Shown in pieces: positions 34,491 through 43,488 of a DNA stretch of 64,000 bases. The DNA is from Rhizobium herbae (lineage in GTDB: Bacteria; Pseudomonadota; Alphaproteobacteria; Rhizobiales; Rhizobiaceae), in contig NZ_JAGGJV010000004.1 of NCBI RefSeq assembly GCF_017873135.1, positions 434,001 through 498,000 of the forward strand. Reading direction: 5' to 3'. The notes beneath the pieces were generated by a model that saw nothing but the letters and a program-made list of their open reading frames with translations, was not told where the DNA came from and made no database searches. A program made the translations under genes and the position numbers. The stretch's first letter is position 1, and each line of letters opens with the position of its first letter.

Positions 34491-35678
34491 ATGACACCTG
34501 CTGCCGAAAGCGTATTGAAACAACCGACCGAGCTCTCCAGCCCGCCCGTCGAGGGCACGCCTGTCGAGGGCAGCCGATCGCGGCCCAGCACCGGCGTGGT
34601 CCGCGCGATGGAGCGGTCCGACCTGCCGGCTATCGCCGACCTTTTCACGCGAACGTTCCGCAAGCAAAACCGGCACACCGACAGCGAGCTCGCCGGCTAC
34701 CTTGAAACGGTTTTCTTCGGCAGTCCACTCTATTCGCCGGAAGTTGGCAGCCTCGTCCACCTTAACGAGACATCAACAATCGATAGCGCCATCCTGGCAA
34801 TGCCACTCGAATTCATGGTTCACGGCCGTCCGGTCACTGCCCGGATTCTCTGCGCATTCATGGCCGAAGGGAAGTCCGGGGCAGCCGGGGCGGCCCGTCT
34901 CGCACGAATGCTGCGTGCTGCCCGACAGGATTTCTGCTTCACCGACAACGCATCGCCGGTCAGCGCCGACCATTGGGTTGCGGGCGGCGGACTTGTCCTG
35001 CCTGTCCAGAGCCTGGAGTGGCACCGGACCTTCCGCCCGGCTGCGGCCTGTCTCGACGTGGCAAGTCGCAAAGTTCGGTTCCTCGCAAAGCTACCGCTTC
35101 GAGGCCTAGCGCGAACCTTGGACCGCTTCGTGCGCCGCATGAAAACATCCTTCGCGGCCGCGCCGCAGGATGGGGTTGCAAGTTCGCCGATTTCCTTGAA
35201 CCAGTTCATGGAACAGGCTCAAGGCATGATGGAACGCTTCTCGGTTCACCCGGTATTTTCCAAGACGGAATTCGATTGGCTGGTCGCCGCGGCGAAGCTG
35301 AATACCTCGCTTGGGGAACTCAAGTGCCGGAGTATTGCCGATGCTCAGGGCAAGGTCATCGGCTGTTACCTGTATTTCGGTGCAGAGGGCCGCAACGCCG
35401 TGGTGTTGAATATCCTCTGCCAAGAACGCCGGGAAGCGGCCGTTGTCGCACAGGTTTTTGCCGATCTCGACGCGCTCGGATTTGCCAGCGCACAGGGAAT
35501 GGCGCAGCCTTTCCTGATGCACGCCGTGCTGCACCAGCGCCACCTGGTCCACAAGCACACCGGCTATTTCTGCCTTGTGACGCGACATGACGATCTGAAG
35601 AACGCTTCCATCGGCGAAGGGTTTTATGCCGGTGGCCTGGCATCGGAAAGCTGGAGCCGGCTTCTCCACGATTTTTGA
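34491..35678 (+). CDS. Large GNAT-like acyltransferase, paralogue 2
   Basis: A 395-residue paralogue of the product of 30924-32102. Matching segments include VVRAMERSDLPAIADLFTRTF, GSLVHLNETS, CAFMAEGKSG and the end FYAGGLASESWSRLLHDF. The two genes lie on opposite strands on either side of the flippase and methyltransferase. The ligand and reaction are unknown; transfer of an acyl group in polysaccharide decoration is the simplest idea. ATG 34491 is chosen; an in-frame ATG at 34452 would add 13 residues. Neither has a strong ribosome site. Confidence 0.72.
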   Translation: MTPAAESVLKQPTELSSPPVEGTPVEGSRSRPSTGVVRAMERSDLPAIADLFTRTFRKQNRHTDSELAGYLETVFFGSPLYSPEVGSLVHLNETSTIDSAILAMPLEFMVHGRPVTARILCAFMAEGKSGAAGAARLARMLRAARQDFCFTDNASPVSADHWVAGGGLVLPVQSLEWHRTFRPAAACLDVASRKVRFLAKLPLRGLARTLDRFVRRMKTSFAAAPQDGVASSPISLNQFMEQAQGMMERFSVHPVFSKTEFDWLVAAAKLNTSLGELKCRSIADAQGKVIGCYLYFGAEGRNAVVLNILCQERREAAVVAQVFADLDALGFASAQGMAQPFLMHAVLHQRHLVHKHTGYFCLVTRHDDLKNASIGEGFYAGGLASESWSRLLHDF

Positions 35679-35813
35679 CGCTCTGTCTTTGGCACCGAAC
35701 CTCGGTATTGGGGCATTTTAACGCCCGGTTTACCATAATCGGCTATTCGTGGTGTTCATCTAAAGGACGGCGATAGTCTTGACGGACTGGCGCACGCCGC
35801 GGAGACAGAACGG

Positions 35814-37451
35814 ATGTATACGCCGAAGGAGCCGGATCTGCGGCAAGCGATAAAGCGCCCGGAAACGGCGTTGCGCTCCCGTCCGCGTGGCGGCTCCCTG
35901 CTGGATCTCGTATCCGACGATGACGATCAGAGCCTCCATCGGTCGGAGCAGGCACGAATGCCTGACGACACTGCACGCACGGCATTTTCGCCGGGCCGGC
36001 AACAGGAAGTGATAGCCGAGCAAATCAACACACGTTCCACGCCCACTCCCGTCAAGGGGCAATTGATGGGATATGCCGCAGCGCTCCGTGCGATCGGGCC
36101 GGATGACGTTTTCCAGTGGCTCAAGGATGGTTTGCTCTGGATCGTCGGTGCTACGGTCCTGTGTCTGGCCGCCGCCTTTATCTATGCGATGGTCGCCCAG
36201 CCGCGCTACACCGTCTATACCGACCTCGTGATCGATCCGTCCAATCTTCAGGTCGTCAACGATGACGTGTTCGGCTCCAGTCCACTGCGCGATTCGCAAT
36301 TGCTGGAAGTTGAAAGCAAGCTGCGGATCCTCACGTCGCGCAATGTGCTGACCCGCGTCATCGACAGCATGAAACTGACCGAGGATCCGGAATTCGTAAA
36401 ACCGGATATTCTGGATGGCATCAAGCAACTCTTCTCGAGTGCAACCGAAGATGAATCGGAACAGGGAAAGATGCTCAGCGCGATCCGTGCTCTCGCAGAG
36501 CGCGTCGAGGCGCGGCGCGAAGAGCGCTCTTTCGTCGTCGCCCTTGGCGTCTATACCGACAATCCGGAGAAATCCGTGACCTTGTCCGACGCAATCGTCA
36601 GTGCTTTCGAGACGGAAATCTTTGAATCCGCCGCGCAGAGTGCCGGCAGGGTCGCGACGACGCTCAACCAGCGTCTTGAAGAGCTTCGCCGCAACGTCAC
36701 CGACGCGGAAGCAAAGGTCGAGGAATTCAAGCGGCAAAAAGGGCTTCAGTCGAACAACGGCGAACTGGTCAGCACGCAGCTTGCGGCCGAACTGAATACG
36801 CAGGTCCTGGCCGCCCAGCAGCGCTATATCGAGCTGGAAACACGATACAAGCAGATGCAGGAGGCCATCTCGACCGGACGCGCCAGCTCCGCGTCCGTTT
36901 TCGCCTCCCCGGTCATGACGACGCTCAGGCAGGATTACGACGCAGCCGTCCTGCTGCTGAATTCCCTCACACTGACCTACGGCACCCGCCACCCGCGGAT
37001 CACGGCTGCCAATTCCGACCTTTCAACACTGAAAGCATCGATCACCAACGAGGCCAAGCGCATCGCCGATACGGCGCAAGGCGATATGAAACAAGCCAAG
37101 TCCACGCTCGACGCGCTGCAGGGCAAGGCGACCGAGCAGCAGTCGACCGTCTATATGGACAATGATTCACAGGTCCAGCTGCGTGACCTGGAGCGCGACG
37201 CACGCGCCAAGGCAGCGCTTTACGAAACGCATCTGACCCGCGCCCAGCAGATCACCGAACAGCAGCAGATCAACACCTCGAACATCCGGGTGATTTCGCG
37301 TGCGATGCCGCCGAAGTCGCGCAGCTGGCCACCGCGAACCCTGCTGCTACTGATGGCGGGAGCCTTTGCAGGCATTGCAATCGGCGTCGGGCTTGCCCTC
37401 CTCCTTGGCGCGCTTCGCGTCCTGCGCCAAAACCAGCCTCACGCGGGCTGA
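35814..37451 (+). CDS. Polysaccharide chain-length regulator, Wzz/GumC family
   Basis: A 545-residue co-polymerase. It has a cytosolic N-terminal extension of about 100 residues, a first membrane helix (about 105-127, WIVGATVLCLAAAFIYAMV), a long periplasmic region rich in coiled coil (about 270-480) and a second helix (about 511-533, LLLLMAGAFAGIAIGVGLAL). A PPKSRSWPPR segment, the proline-rich motif of the family, precedes helix 2. No tyrosine-kinase domain is attached and no separate kinase gene follows. GGAGACAG precedes ATG. It sits directly before the polymerase/ligase gene. Confidence 0.9.
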   Translation: MYTPKEPDLRQAIKRPETALRSRPRGGSLLDLVSDDDDQSLHRSEQARMPDDTARTAFSPGRQQEVIAEQINTRSTPTPVKGQLMGYAAALRAIGPDDVFQWLKDGLLWIVGATVLCLAAAFIYAMVAQPRYTVYTDLVIDPSNLQVVNDDVFGSSPLRDSQLLEVESKLRILTSRNVLTRVIDSMKLTEDPEFVKPDILDGIKQLFSSATEDESEQGKMLSAIRALAERVEARREERSFVVALGVYTDNPEKSVTLSDAIVSAFETEIFESAAQSAGRVATTLNQRLEELRRNVTDAEAKVEEFKRQKGLQSNNGELVSTQLAAELNTQVLAAQQRYIELETRYKQMQEAISTGRASSASVFASPVMTTLRQDYDAAVLLLNSLTLTYGTRHPRITAANSDLSTLKASITNEAKRIADTAQGDMKQAKSTLDALQGKATEQQSTVYMDNDSQVQLRDLERDARAKAALYETHLTRAQQITEQQQINTSNIRVISRAMPPKSRSWPPRTLLLLMAGAFAGIAIGVGLALLLGALRVLRQNQPHAG

Positions 37452-37453
37452 CC

Positions 37454-38800
37454 ATGAAAACCGCGTCGCCGGAAAGTCGCACACTGCCGGACTTCGGCAG
37501 TATCGGGATCGGCGGCATCAGTGCCGGTGCCATCCTGTTTATGGCGATTTTCCTGTTTTTCTGGATTTCGTTGACGCCATTCGTCGATCTCACCGGCGAA
37601 GCCACTCTCGATCCTTCGGCCGGCAATTCGAACCGCCTGAACCAGATCGTGTCCCTCAGCCTCTTCGCCGGCACGCTTTGCTACGGCATTCTCCATCCGT
37701 TGCGCGGAACCATTCTCCAGCCGCGGGCGCTGCTGCTTCCGATGTTCGGCTGGTTCCTCTTCGTCTCGCTTATTTCCAGCCATCCGATGCTCGGGATCAA
37801 GGCCGTCATCCTGACGGTCATGGCGACCATCAATGCAAGCATCTATCTGCTGATGCCGTCCTCGGAAAAGCAGTTCGCCAAGATGCTGGCGATCGGCACG
37901 CTGATCATGCTGGCGACCGCCTATTACGGCATCGTGTTCAAGCCCGAACTTTCGATCCACCAGCTGTCGGAATTGCGCGAACCGATGAATGCCGGAATGT
38001 GGCGCGGCCATTTCCCGCACAAGAACAGCGCCGCCGCTGCAATGGTGGTTGCAGCTTTCTTCGGTCTTTTCGTGATGAGCGTCTGGTCGCGTCTGGCCGG
38101 GACTACGATCATCGTGCTCTCCGTCGTGTTTCTGATGCACACCGGCGGCAAGACCTCAAGCGCCATGCTGCCCGCCATCCTGATCCTTGCCTGGATTTTC
38201 GAACGCGTCAGGTTTTTGCGCATCCCCATCGTGATCGGCGGCGTCGGCCTGTTCAATCTCTTCGCCGTCGGCTCGGCAGTCTTTCGCCCCCTTGGCGATT
38301 TCGTTACGTCGTTGGGCATCGACGCCACCTTCACCAACCGCGCCGACATCTGGCGCTTCGCGTTCACTGCACTGGCGGAAAGTCCGATCACCGGATACGG
38401 CATGAAGGCATTCTGGCAAACCCAGGAACTCGTCTATAGCGGCGGCAGCGTCGAAACCTGGGCAGTTACGGCTGCCAACGGGCACAATTCCTATCTCGAC
38501 ATCGCTTTGATGGCGGGTATCCCCGGCCTGGCAATGACGCTTCTCTGGGTTCTGGTTCTGCCGTTGCGCGACATCTCCCGCTTACCACCAGCAGTTGAAC
38601 ACTCCCACCTCACCAGGCTTTTCATCCGCGTCTGGCTTTACCTCATTTTCAATGCCGGCCTCGAAAGCCTCTTCTTCGAAGGTGGCAATCTGCTCTGGTT
38701 CACATTTCTCTATTGTCTTTATGGCCTGCGCTTCCAGTCCTCGGCGACGCTGACCGAGGAAAGCACCGCTTCCGCTGAAAGGCCGGCAATCCATGTCTGA
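37454..38800 (+). CDS. O-antigen ligase/Wzy-like polymerase
   Basis: A 448-residue membrane protein of the O-antigen ligase (Wzy_C) family with about ten to twelve hydrophobic segments. A large periplasmic loop follows FRPLGDFVTSLGIDATFTNRADIWRFAFT; the NRADIW segment and GYGMKAFWQ are typical of the catalytic loop. It most likely polymerises lipid-linked repeat units brought out by the flippase at 33106. Its last bases overlap the deacetylase start (ATGTCTGA). Confidence 0.87.
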   Translation: MKTASPESRTLPDFGSIGIGGISAGAILFMAIFLFFWISLTPFVDLTGEATLDPSAGNSNRLNQIVSLSLFAGTLCYGILHPLRGTILQPRALLLPMFGWFLFVSLISSHPMLGIKAVILTVMATINASIYLLMPSSEKQFAKMLAIGTLIMLATAYYGIVFKPELSIHQLSELREPMNAGMWRGHFPHKNSAAAAMVVAAFFGLFVMSVWSRLAGTTIIVLSVVFLMHTGGKTSSAMLPAILILAWIFERVRFLRIPIVIGGVGLFNLFAVGSAVFRPLGDFVTSLGIDATFTNRADIWRFAFTALAESPITGYGMKAFWQTQELVYSGGSVETWAVTAANGHNSYLDIALMAGIPGLAMTLLWVLVLPLRDISRLPPAVEHSHLTRLFIRVWLYLIFNAGLESLFFEGGNLLWFTFLYCLYGLRFQSSATLTEESTASAERPAIHV

Positions 38801-39569
38801 CATTCTCGACAAGGTCACCGATATCGCCGACCGGCTGAACAATCGTCTGATATGGCGGTTTGCCAGGACAAGACGGCCAATCCCGACGGAACGGCCGATC
38901 GTCTCGTTCACCTTCGACGACGTTCCGGATACGGCCTGGACAAATGGGGCAGCCATTCTGGAAAAATACGGCGCGCGCGGCACTTTCTATATCGCCGGCG
39001 GCCTGGAGAGCCGCGTGGAACCGGATCGCCGGCTGATTTCGGCGGAAGGTTGCCGTGACCTTTTCGCACGCGGGCACGAAATCGGTTGCCATACCTTTTC
39101 CCACCACAAGATCGGCAGCCTGACCAGCCGAGCCTTTGCCGGTGATCTCGATCGAAATGAAACCTTTCTGGCGGACACCGGCATTTCCCGCCGGGCCACC
39201 AATTTCGCCTTCCCCTACAATGCAGCATCGCCCCGGCTTCGGCACGTCCTTCAAAAACGCTACACGACATGCCGGGCCTCCGGCGAAGCGATCAACCGGG
39301 GATCGGTCGATCCATTCATGCTGAAAGCCGTGGAAATCCACCAGCCGGAGGATCGCGCGCTTGGCCTGACGCGGTGGATCGACGATGTGGCGATCAATCC
39401 CGGCTGGCTGATCTTCTTTACCCACGACGTCAGCTCCACACCGACGCCCTACGGCTGCCGGCCGGAAACCCTCGAACGGCTCGTTTCACATGCCACTGAG
39501 CGCCAATGCGATATTCTGCCTGTCTGCGAGGCGCTGGACAGGTTCGGCTGGCAGGAGGCACGCCCTTGA
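38793..39569 (+). CDS. Polysaccharide deacetylase (carbohydrate esterase family 4)
   Basis: A 258-residue NodB-homology enzyme that would remove N-acetyl groups from amino sugars. Catalytic base and metal residues are visible: Asp42-Asp43 in SFTFDDVP, and His100 and His104 in HTFSHH; a later His sits in FFTHDVS. There is no signal peptide, so it may act on cytosolic lipid-linked intermediates. It overlaps the genes on both sides, so it belongs to the polymerase-to-glycosyltransferase operon. Confidence 0.92.
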   Translation: MSDILDKVTDIADRLNNRLIWRFARTRRPIPTERPIVSFTFDDVPDTAWTNGAAILEKYGARGTFYIAGGLESRVEPDRRLISAEGCRDLFARGHEIGCHTFSHHKIGSLTSRAFAGDLDRNETFLADTGISRRATNFAFPYNAASPRLRHVLQKRYTTCRASGEAINRGSVDPFMLKAVEIHQPEDRALGLTRWIDDVAINPGWLIFFTHDVSSTPTPYGCRPETLERLVSHATERQCDILPVCEALDRFGWQEARP

Positions 39570-40852
39570 CCGTCATCGACCAGACAATCGCCAAGCCGAG
39601 GCTGTTGAAGATCAACAACTATTTCTATCGGAGAGGCGGCGCAGAAGCGGTGTTTCTCGACCACATCGCCATGTTTGAACAGGCGGGATGGGACGTCGTG
39701 CCCTTCGCCATGCAGCACGAACTGAACCCGCCCTCCCCATGGTCCGACTATTTCGTCTCCGAGATCGAATATGGCCACGAGACGGGTACGCTGAACAAGA
39801 TCAGACAAGTGGCGAAGATCATCTATTCCTTCGAGGCCCAGCGCAATCTCAAGCGGCTGATCGAACGGATCAACCCGACGATCGCGCATGCGCACAATGT
39901 CTATCATCATCTCTCGCCGGCGATCTTCTCGACGTTGAAATCGGCCGGAATTCCGACTGTCATGACAGTCCACGACCTCAAGCTTGCCTGTCCCTCCTAC
40001 AAGATGCTGCGCGATGCCAAGGTCTGCGAGGCGTGCAAGGGTGGTCACATTCACAATGTCCTTGTTCACCGCTGCATCAAGGGTTCCACAGTTCTGAGCG
40101 CGGTCGTCCTGGCCGAGACCGCATTGCACCGAAGCCTGGGGCTATACCGCAACAATCTCGACCGGCTTGTCGTGCCCAGCCGCTTCTATATCGACAAGCT
40201 CACCGAGTGGGGCTGGCCGCGCGAAAAGATGGTCTACATCCCGAATTTCGTCGATGTTCATGCGTTCGATACAGGCTGGACCGAAGGGGACTATTTCGCT
40301 TTCGCGGGCCGGCTTGCGCCTGAAAAGGGGATCGATACGCTGATACGGGCCGCGACCCTCGCAAAACAGAAGCTGGTGATTGCAGGCACAGGGCCGGAAG
40401 AAGCCGCGTTGAAAGAGCTCGCGCAGACGCTTGGTGCGGACGTCGTTTTTGCCGGCTATCTTTCCGGAAAAGCGCTGCATCGCCTGATCGGCGAGGCGAA
40501 AGCCCTCGTCCTGCCATCCGAGTGGTACGAGAACGCACCCATCAGCGTTCTGGAAGCCTATGCTCTCGAAACTCCGGTTATAGGCGCAAGGATCGGCGGG
40601 ATTCCGGAGATGATTCTTGAAGAAGAGACCGGTTTGATGGCAGCACCCGGAGATGCGCAGGGGCTGGCCGCCGCCCTTGCCGCGATGGATGCGCTTTCCC
40701 CGCAAGCGAGGCGCGACATGGGCAGCAAGGCGCGGGCATGGATTTCGGTTGAGTTCTCATCATCCGCCTATCTGCGGCGAACGACGGAACTCTATTCCAG
40801 TCTCGGCACATCGCTGCCGGTTTCCACGCAGCAGCTGACGCAATCAAATTGA
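39566..40852 (+). CDS. Glycosyltransferase family 4 (first)
   Basis: A 428-residue GT-B glycosyltransferase. The start is a TTG at 39566 overlapping the deacetylase stop (TTGA), with AGGAGG seven bases upstream; this also places NNYFYRRGGAEAVF at the N-terminus as expected. The C-terminal donor domain has GRLAPEKGIDTLIRAA and the EX7E motif EWYENAPISVLEAY. Paired cysteines (CEACKGG and HRCIKGS) occur in a subset of GT4 enzymes. It should add a sugar to the lipid-linked unit. Confidence 0.9.
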   Translation: MTVIDQTIAKPRLLKINNYFYRRGGAEAVFLDHIAMFEQAGWDVVPFAMQHELNPPSPWSDYFVSEIEYGHETGTLNKIRQVAKIIYSFEAQRNLKRLIERINPTIAHAHNVYHHLSPAIFSTLKSAGIPTVMTVHDLKLACPSYKMLRDAKVCEACKGGHIHNVLVHRCIKGSTVLSAVVLAETALHRSLGLYRNNLDRLVVPSRFYIDKLTEWGWPREKMVYIPNFVDVHAFDTGWTEGDYFAFAGRLAPEKGIDTLIRAATLAKQKLVIAGTGPEEAALKELAQTLGADVVFAGYLSGKALHRLIGEAKALVLPSEWYENAPISVLEAYALETPVIGARIGGIPEMILEEETGLMAAPGDAQGLAAALAAMDALSPQARRDMGSKARAWISVEFSSSAYLRRTTELYSSLGTSLPVSTQQLTQSN

Positions 40853-40969
40853 TACACAATTAGACCGCACAACCCACAATTTCGGCCGTTCGATACAATT
40901 TTAACGGTTATCTTTCCCTGATTTCAGCCGCTCGCATCTAAAACACATCCCGAGGAACAGGGATGTGGA

Positions 40970-42370
40970 ATGATGAGCAAGAAGCCGCACGTTTCCAAGA
41001 CGGCAATCTTTCAGCCCCAAAATGGGCAGGCAGACGTTCAGAACATCGCCCGAAAGAGCGGCGAAGGCGTGTTCATCACGGATTCTGGCATACCGGCGGG
41101 TGTACCGGTAGAGACATCGTCGGCAGCTTTTGACACGACTGCTGACGTCTTAAACGGGTCCGAGAAACGGCGCATCACGGTTGTGCCGGTTCCTCCGCTG
41201 AGCGAAACCTCCCTTTTTGAGTCGAATACAACCGTCGAGAGAAGATTTGCTCGCCCGAGGGTCATGATGCTTGGAACCAGAGGCATCCCGAATGTCCAGG
41301 GTGGCGTCGAGAAGCATATCGAGATGATCGGCACCGAGCTGGTTAATATGGGGTGGGACGTGGAGGTCATCGGGAGGCGCCGGTATCTGGCAAATCCTTT
41401 GCAAAACACCTGGAACGGCATTCGCGTGATCCCGCTTTGGGCGCCGAAGACAATGATCCTCGAAGCCATCGGACATAGTGTCGTCGGCGTTCTGTTCGCA
41501 GCACGCCACAGACCCGATATCCTGCATATTCACGCCGTAGGGCCCGCACTGGTTGCTCCCCTGGCACGCCTTTTCGGCCTCAAGGTGATCGTCACCCACC
41601 ATGGCTATGACTACGAGCGCCAGAAATGGGGGCGGTTTGCCAAGCGCATGCTCAAGCTGGGTGAAGCATTCGGAATGTACACGTCCAACGGGCGTATCGC
41701 GATTTCGCAGGAAATCGTCAGCGCGATGCGGGAAGAGTATCATATCGCCGTCGATTTCGTGCCGAATGGTGTTTCGGTGCAGCCGAAGACCACCTCAACG
41801 GAGACCCTCGAGGCCTTCGGGCTGACGCCTCGCCAATATATCGTCATGATGGCGCGGCTTGTTCCGGAAAAACGCCAGCACGACCTGATCCTCGCCTTCG
41901 CCAAAACCGGTCGGCCGGAAAAACTGGTCCTCGTCGGCGGCGCCGATCACGAGACCGAATATTCGGCTTCCGTGAAGGCTCTCGCGGCGGAAACGCCCTC
42001 CGTCGTCATGACCGGTTTTCAGACAGGCGCCTCGCTGGCGGAACTCTACAGCAACGCGGCGCTCTTCGTCCTCCCCTCGAGCCATGAAGGAATGCCGATC
42101 GCTCTCCTCGAAGCCCTCAGCTACGGTCTTCCGGTTCTCGCAAGCGATATCGTTGCCAATCGGGAACTCAAGCTTCTCCCAAGCGACTATTTCCCGATGG
42201 GAGATATCGACGCCTTGGCGGCGGCTTTGGAACGCAAGCTCTCCATTCCGTTCCACGAAAACGGAACGGACGCGCTGATACGGCAGATTCAGACGGAATA
42301 TAGCTGGAGGAAGATCACCGAGCGCACGGCGGAAGTCTATCGATCCGTTCTGCGGCGCCAGAAACGCTGA
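40970..42370 (+). CDS. Glycosyltransferase family 4 (second) with N-terminal extension
   Basis: A 466-residue GT-B glycosyltransferase. The catalytic fold begins only at about residue 90 (VMMLGTRGIPNVQGGVEKHIE); the preceding extension is polar and unlike the family. The donor domain contains ARLVPEKRQHDLI and the EX7E motif SHEGMPIALLEAL. It starts with two adjacent ATGs after GAGGAACAGGG and lies 117 bases after the first GT4 gene, so it may have its own promoter. GT4 enzymes with this N-terminal motif often transfer rhamnose or glucose, but the sugar is not readable. Confidence 0.88.
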   Translation: MMSKKPHVSKTAIFQPQNGQADVQNIARKSGEGVFITDSGIPAGVPVETSSAAFDTTADVLNGSEKRRITVVPVPPLSETSLFESNTTVERRFARPRVMMLGTRGIPNVQGGVEKHIEMIGTELVNMGWDVEVIGRRRYLANPLQNTWNGIRVIPLWAPKTMILEAIGHSVVGVLFAARHRPDILHIHAVGPALVAPLARLFGLKVIVTHHGYDYERQKWGRFAKRMLKLGEAFGMYTSNGRIAISQEIVSAMREEYHIAVDFVPNGVSVQPKTTSTETLEAFGLTPRQYIVMMARLVPEKRQHDLILAFAKTGRPEKLVLVGGADHETEYSASVKALAAETPSVVMTGFQTGASLAELYSNAALFVLPSSHEGMPIALLEALSYGLPVLASDIVANRELKLLPSDYFPMGDIDALAAALERKLSIPFHENGTDALIRQIQTEYSWRKITERTAEVYRSVLRRQKR

Positions 42371-42489
42371 AGGTGCCGGCCATCCCGTCTCATCAACCAA
42401 ATTTCAAGTCATTGGGCAGTACCATGGGCGGTGTCACAGCCCTGTGCAACAACGCGCCGACGATGCTTCATTCGAACCAGGAGGTCATT

Positions 42490-43488
42490 TTGGGTGTATC
42501 CATCATCATCAAGACCTTGAATGAAGAAAAGCGCATAGCCGCAACCATTGAAAGTGCCCTTGCAGGACTTCCCGGAGGCATCGGCGAAGTCATCATCGCC
42601 GACAGCGGCTCCAGGGACCGCACGGTGGAGATCGCGTCCGGCTATCCGGTCATCGTTGTGCAAATCGCGCCACCGGCTCAGGCCAGTTGCGGCATCGGGC
42701 CGCAACTCGGCTTCCAGTATTCGAGCTTCGATCATATCTGCCTGCTTGACGGCGACATGACCCTCGATCCGCAATTCCTGTCCGATGCGCTACGCTTCCT
42801 CGCCGACAATCCGGACGCCGCCGGTGTCACGGGACATGTGGAGGAAATGCAGACTTCCAATCTGGAATATGCCCGCCGGGTACAGCGTAATGCGCCCGAG
42901 AACCGCGTGGGCGACATCGACCGGATGAACGGCGGCGGCCTCTACCGGCGCAGCGCCATCGAAAAGACGGGCTATATCTCCGATCGCAATCTGCATGGCT
43001 ACGAGGAATTCGATCTGGGCGTTCGGCTGCGAAGCCTCGGCTGGAAGCTTCACCGCCTCGATCGGCGCTTCGTCAGCCACTTCGGGCATACGTCGAATTC
43101 CTACAGGCTGCTGGTCCGGCGCTGGAACAGCATGTATCTGTTCGGTACCGGCGAACTGCTGCGCGCATCGATCGGAAAACCCTATTTCGGCCGGCTGATC
43201 GCCGAGCTGCCGGAACTCAAACTCTGGGCTGCCGTCTATGGCTGGTGGGCCGCGTCCATCGCCATCCTGCTACTGGCGCCCGGCATTGTTTCGGGTATCG
43301 CGGCGGTGATCGCGCTTGCCGCCGTGATCGTTCTCCTGATCAGCGTCAAGAAAGGCGGCCTTGCCATGGGCCTCTACACGGTTGTCGCCTGGTGTTTCCA
43401 TGCGGCGGCCGTGCCGGCCGGATTTTTCCGCCGCCGCCTGCCTCCCGATGCCTGGATCGAAAGCCGGTCGGTCGGAACGGCGCAATGA
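42490..43488 (+). CDS. Glycosyltransferase family 2
   Basis: A 332-residue GT-A glycosyltransferase. It starts GVSIIIKTLNEEKRI, has the nucleotide-sugar DXD motif in LLDGDMTL, and ends with about two or three membrane segments (AVYGWWAASIAILLLAPGI onward). TTG at 42490 is chosen because a perfect AGGAGGT (42479-42485) precedes it and the conserved domain starts there; GTG 42373, ATG 42424 and ATG 42463 in the same frame have no such site. Its stop overlaps the next start (ATGA). Confidence 0.85.
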   Translation: MGVSIIIKTLNEEKRIAATIESALAGLPGGIGEVIIADSGSRDRTVEIASGYPVIVVQIAPPAQASCGIGPQLGFQYSSFDHICLLDGDMTLDPQFLSDALRFLADNPDAAGVTGHVEEMQTSNLEYARRVQRNAPENRVGDIDRMNGGGLYRRSAIEKTGYISDRNLHGYEEFDLGVRLRSLGWKLHRLDRRFVSHFGHTSNSYRLLVRRWNSMYLFGTGELLRASIGKPYFGRLIAELPELKLWAAVYGWWAASIAILLLAPGIVSGIAAVIALAAVIVLLISVKKGGLAMGLYTVVAWCFHAAAVPAGFFRRRLPPDAWIESRSVGTAQ

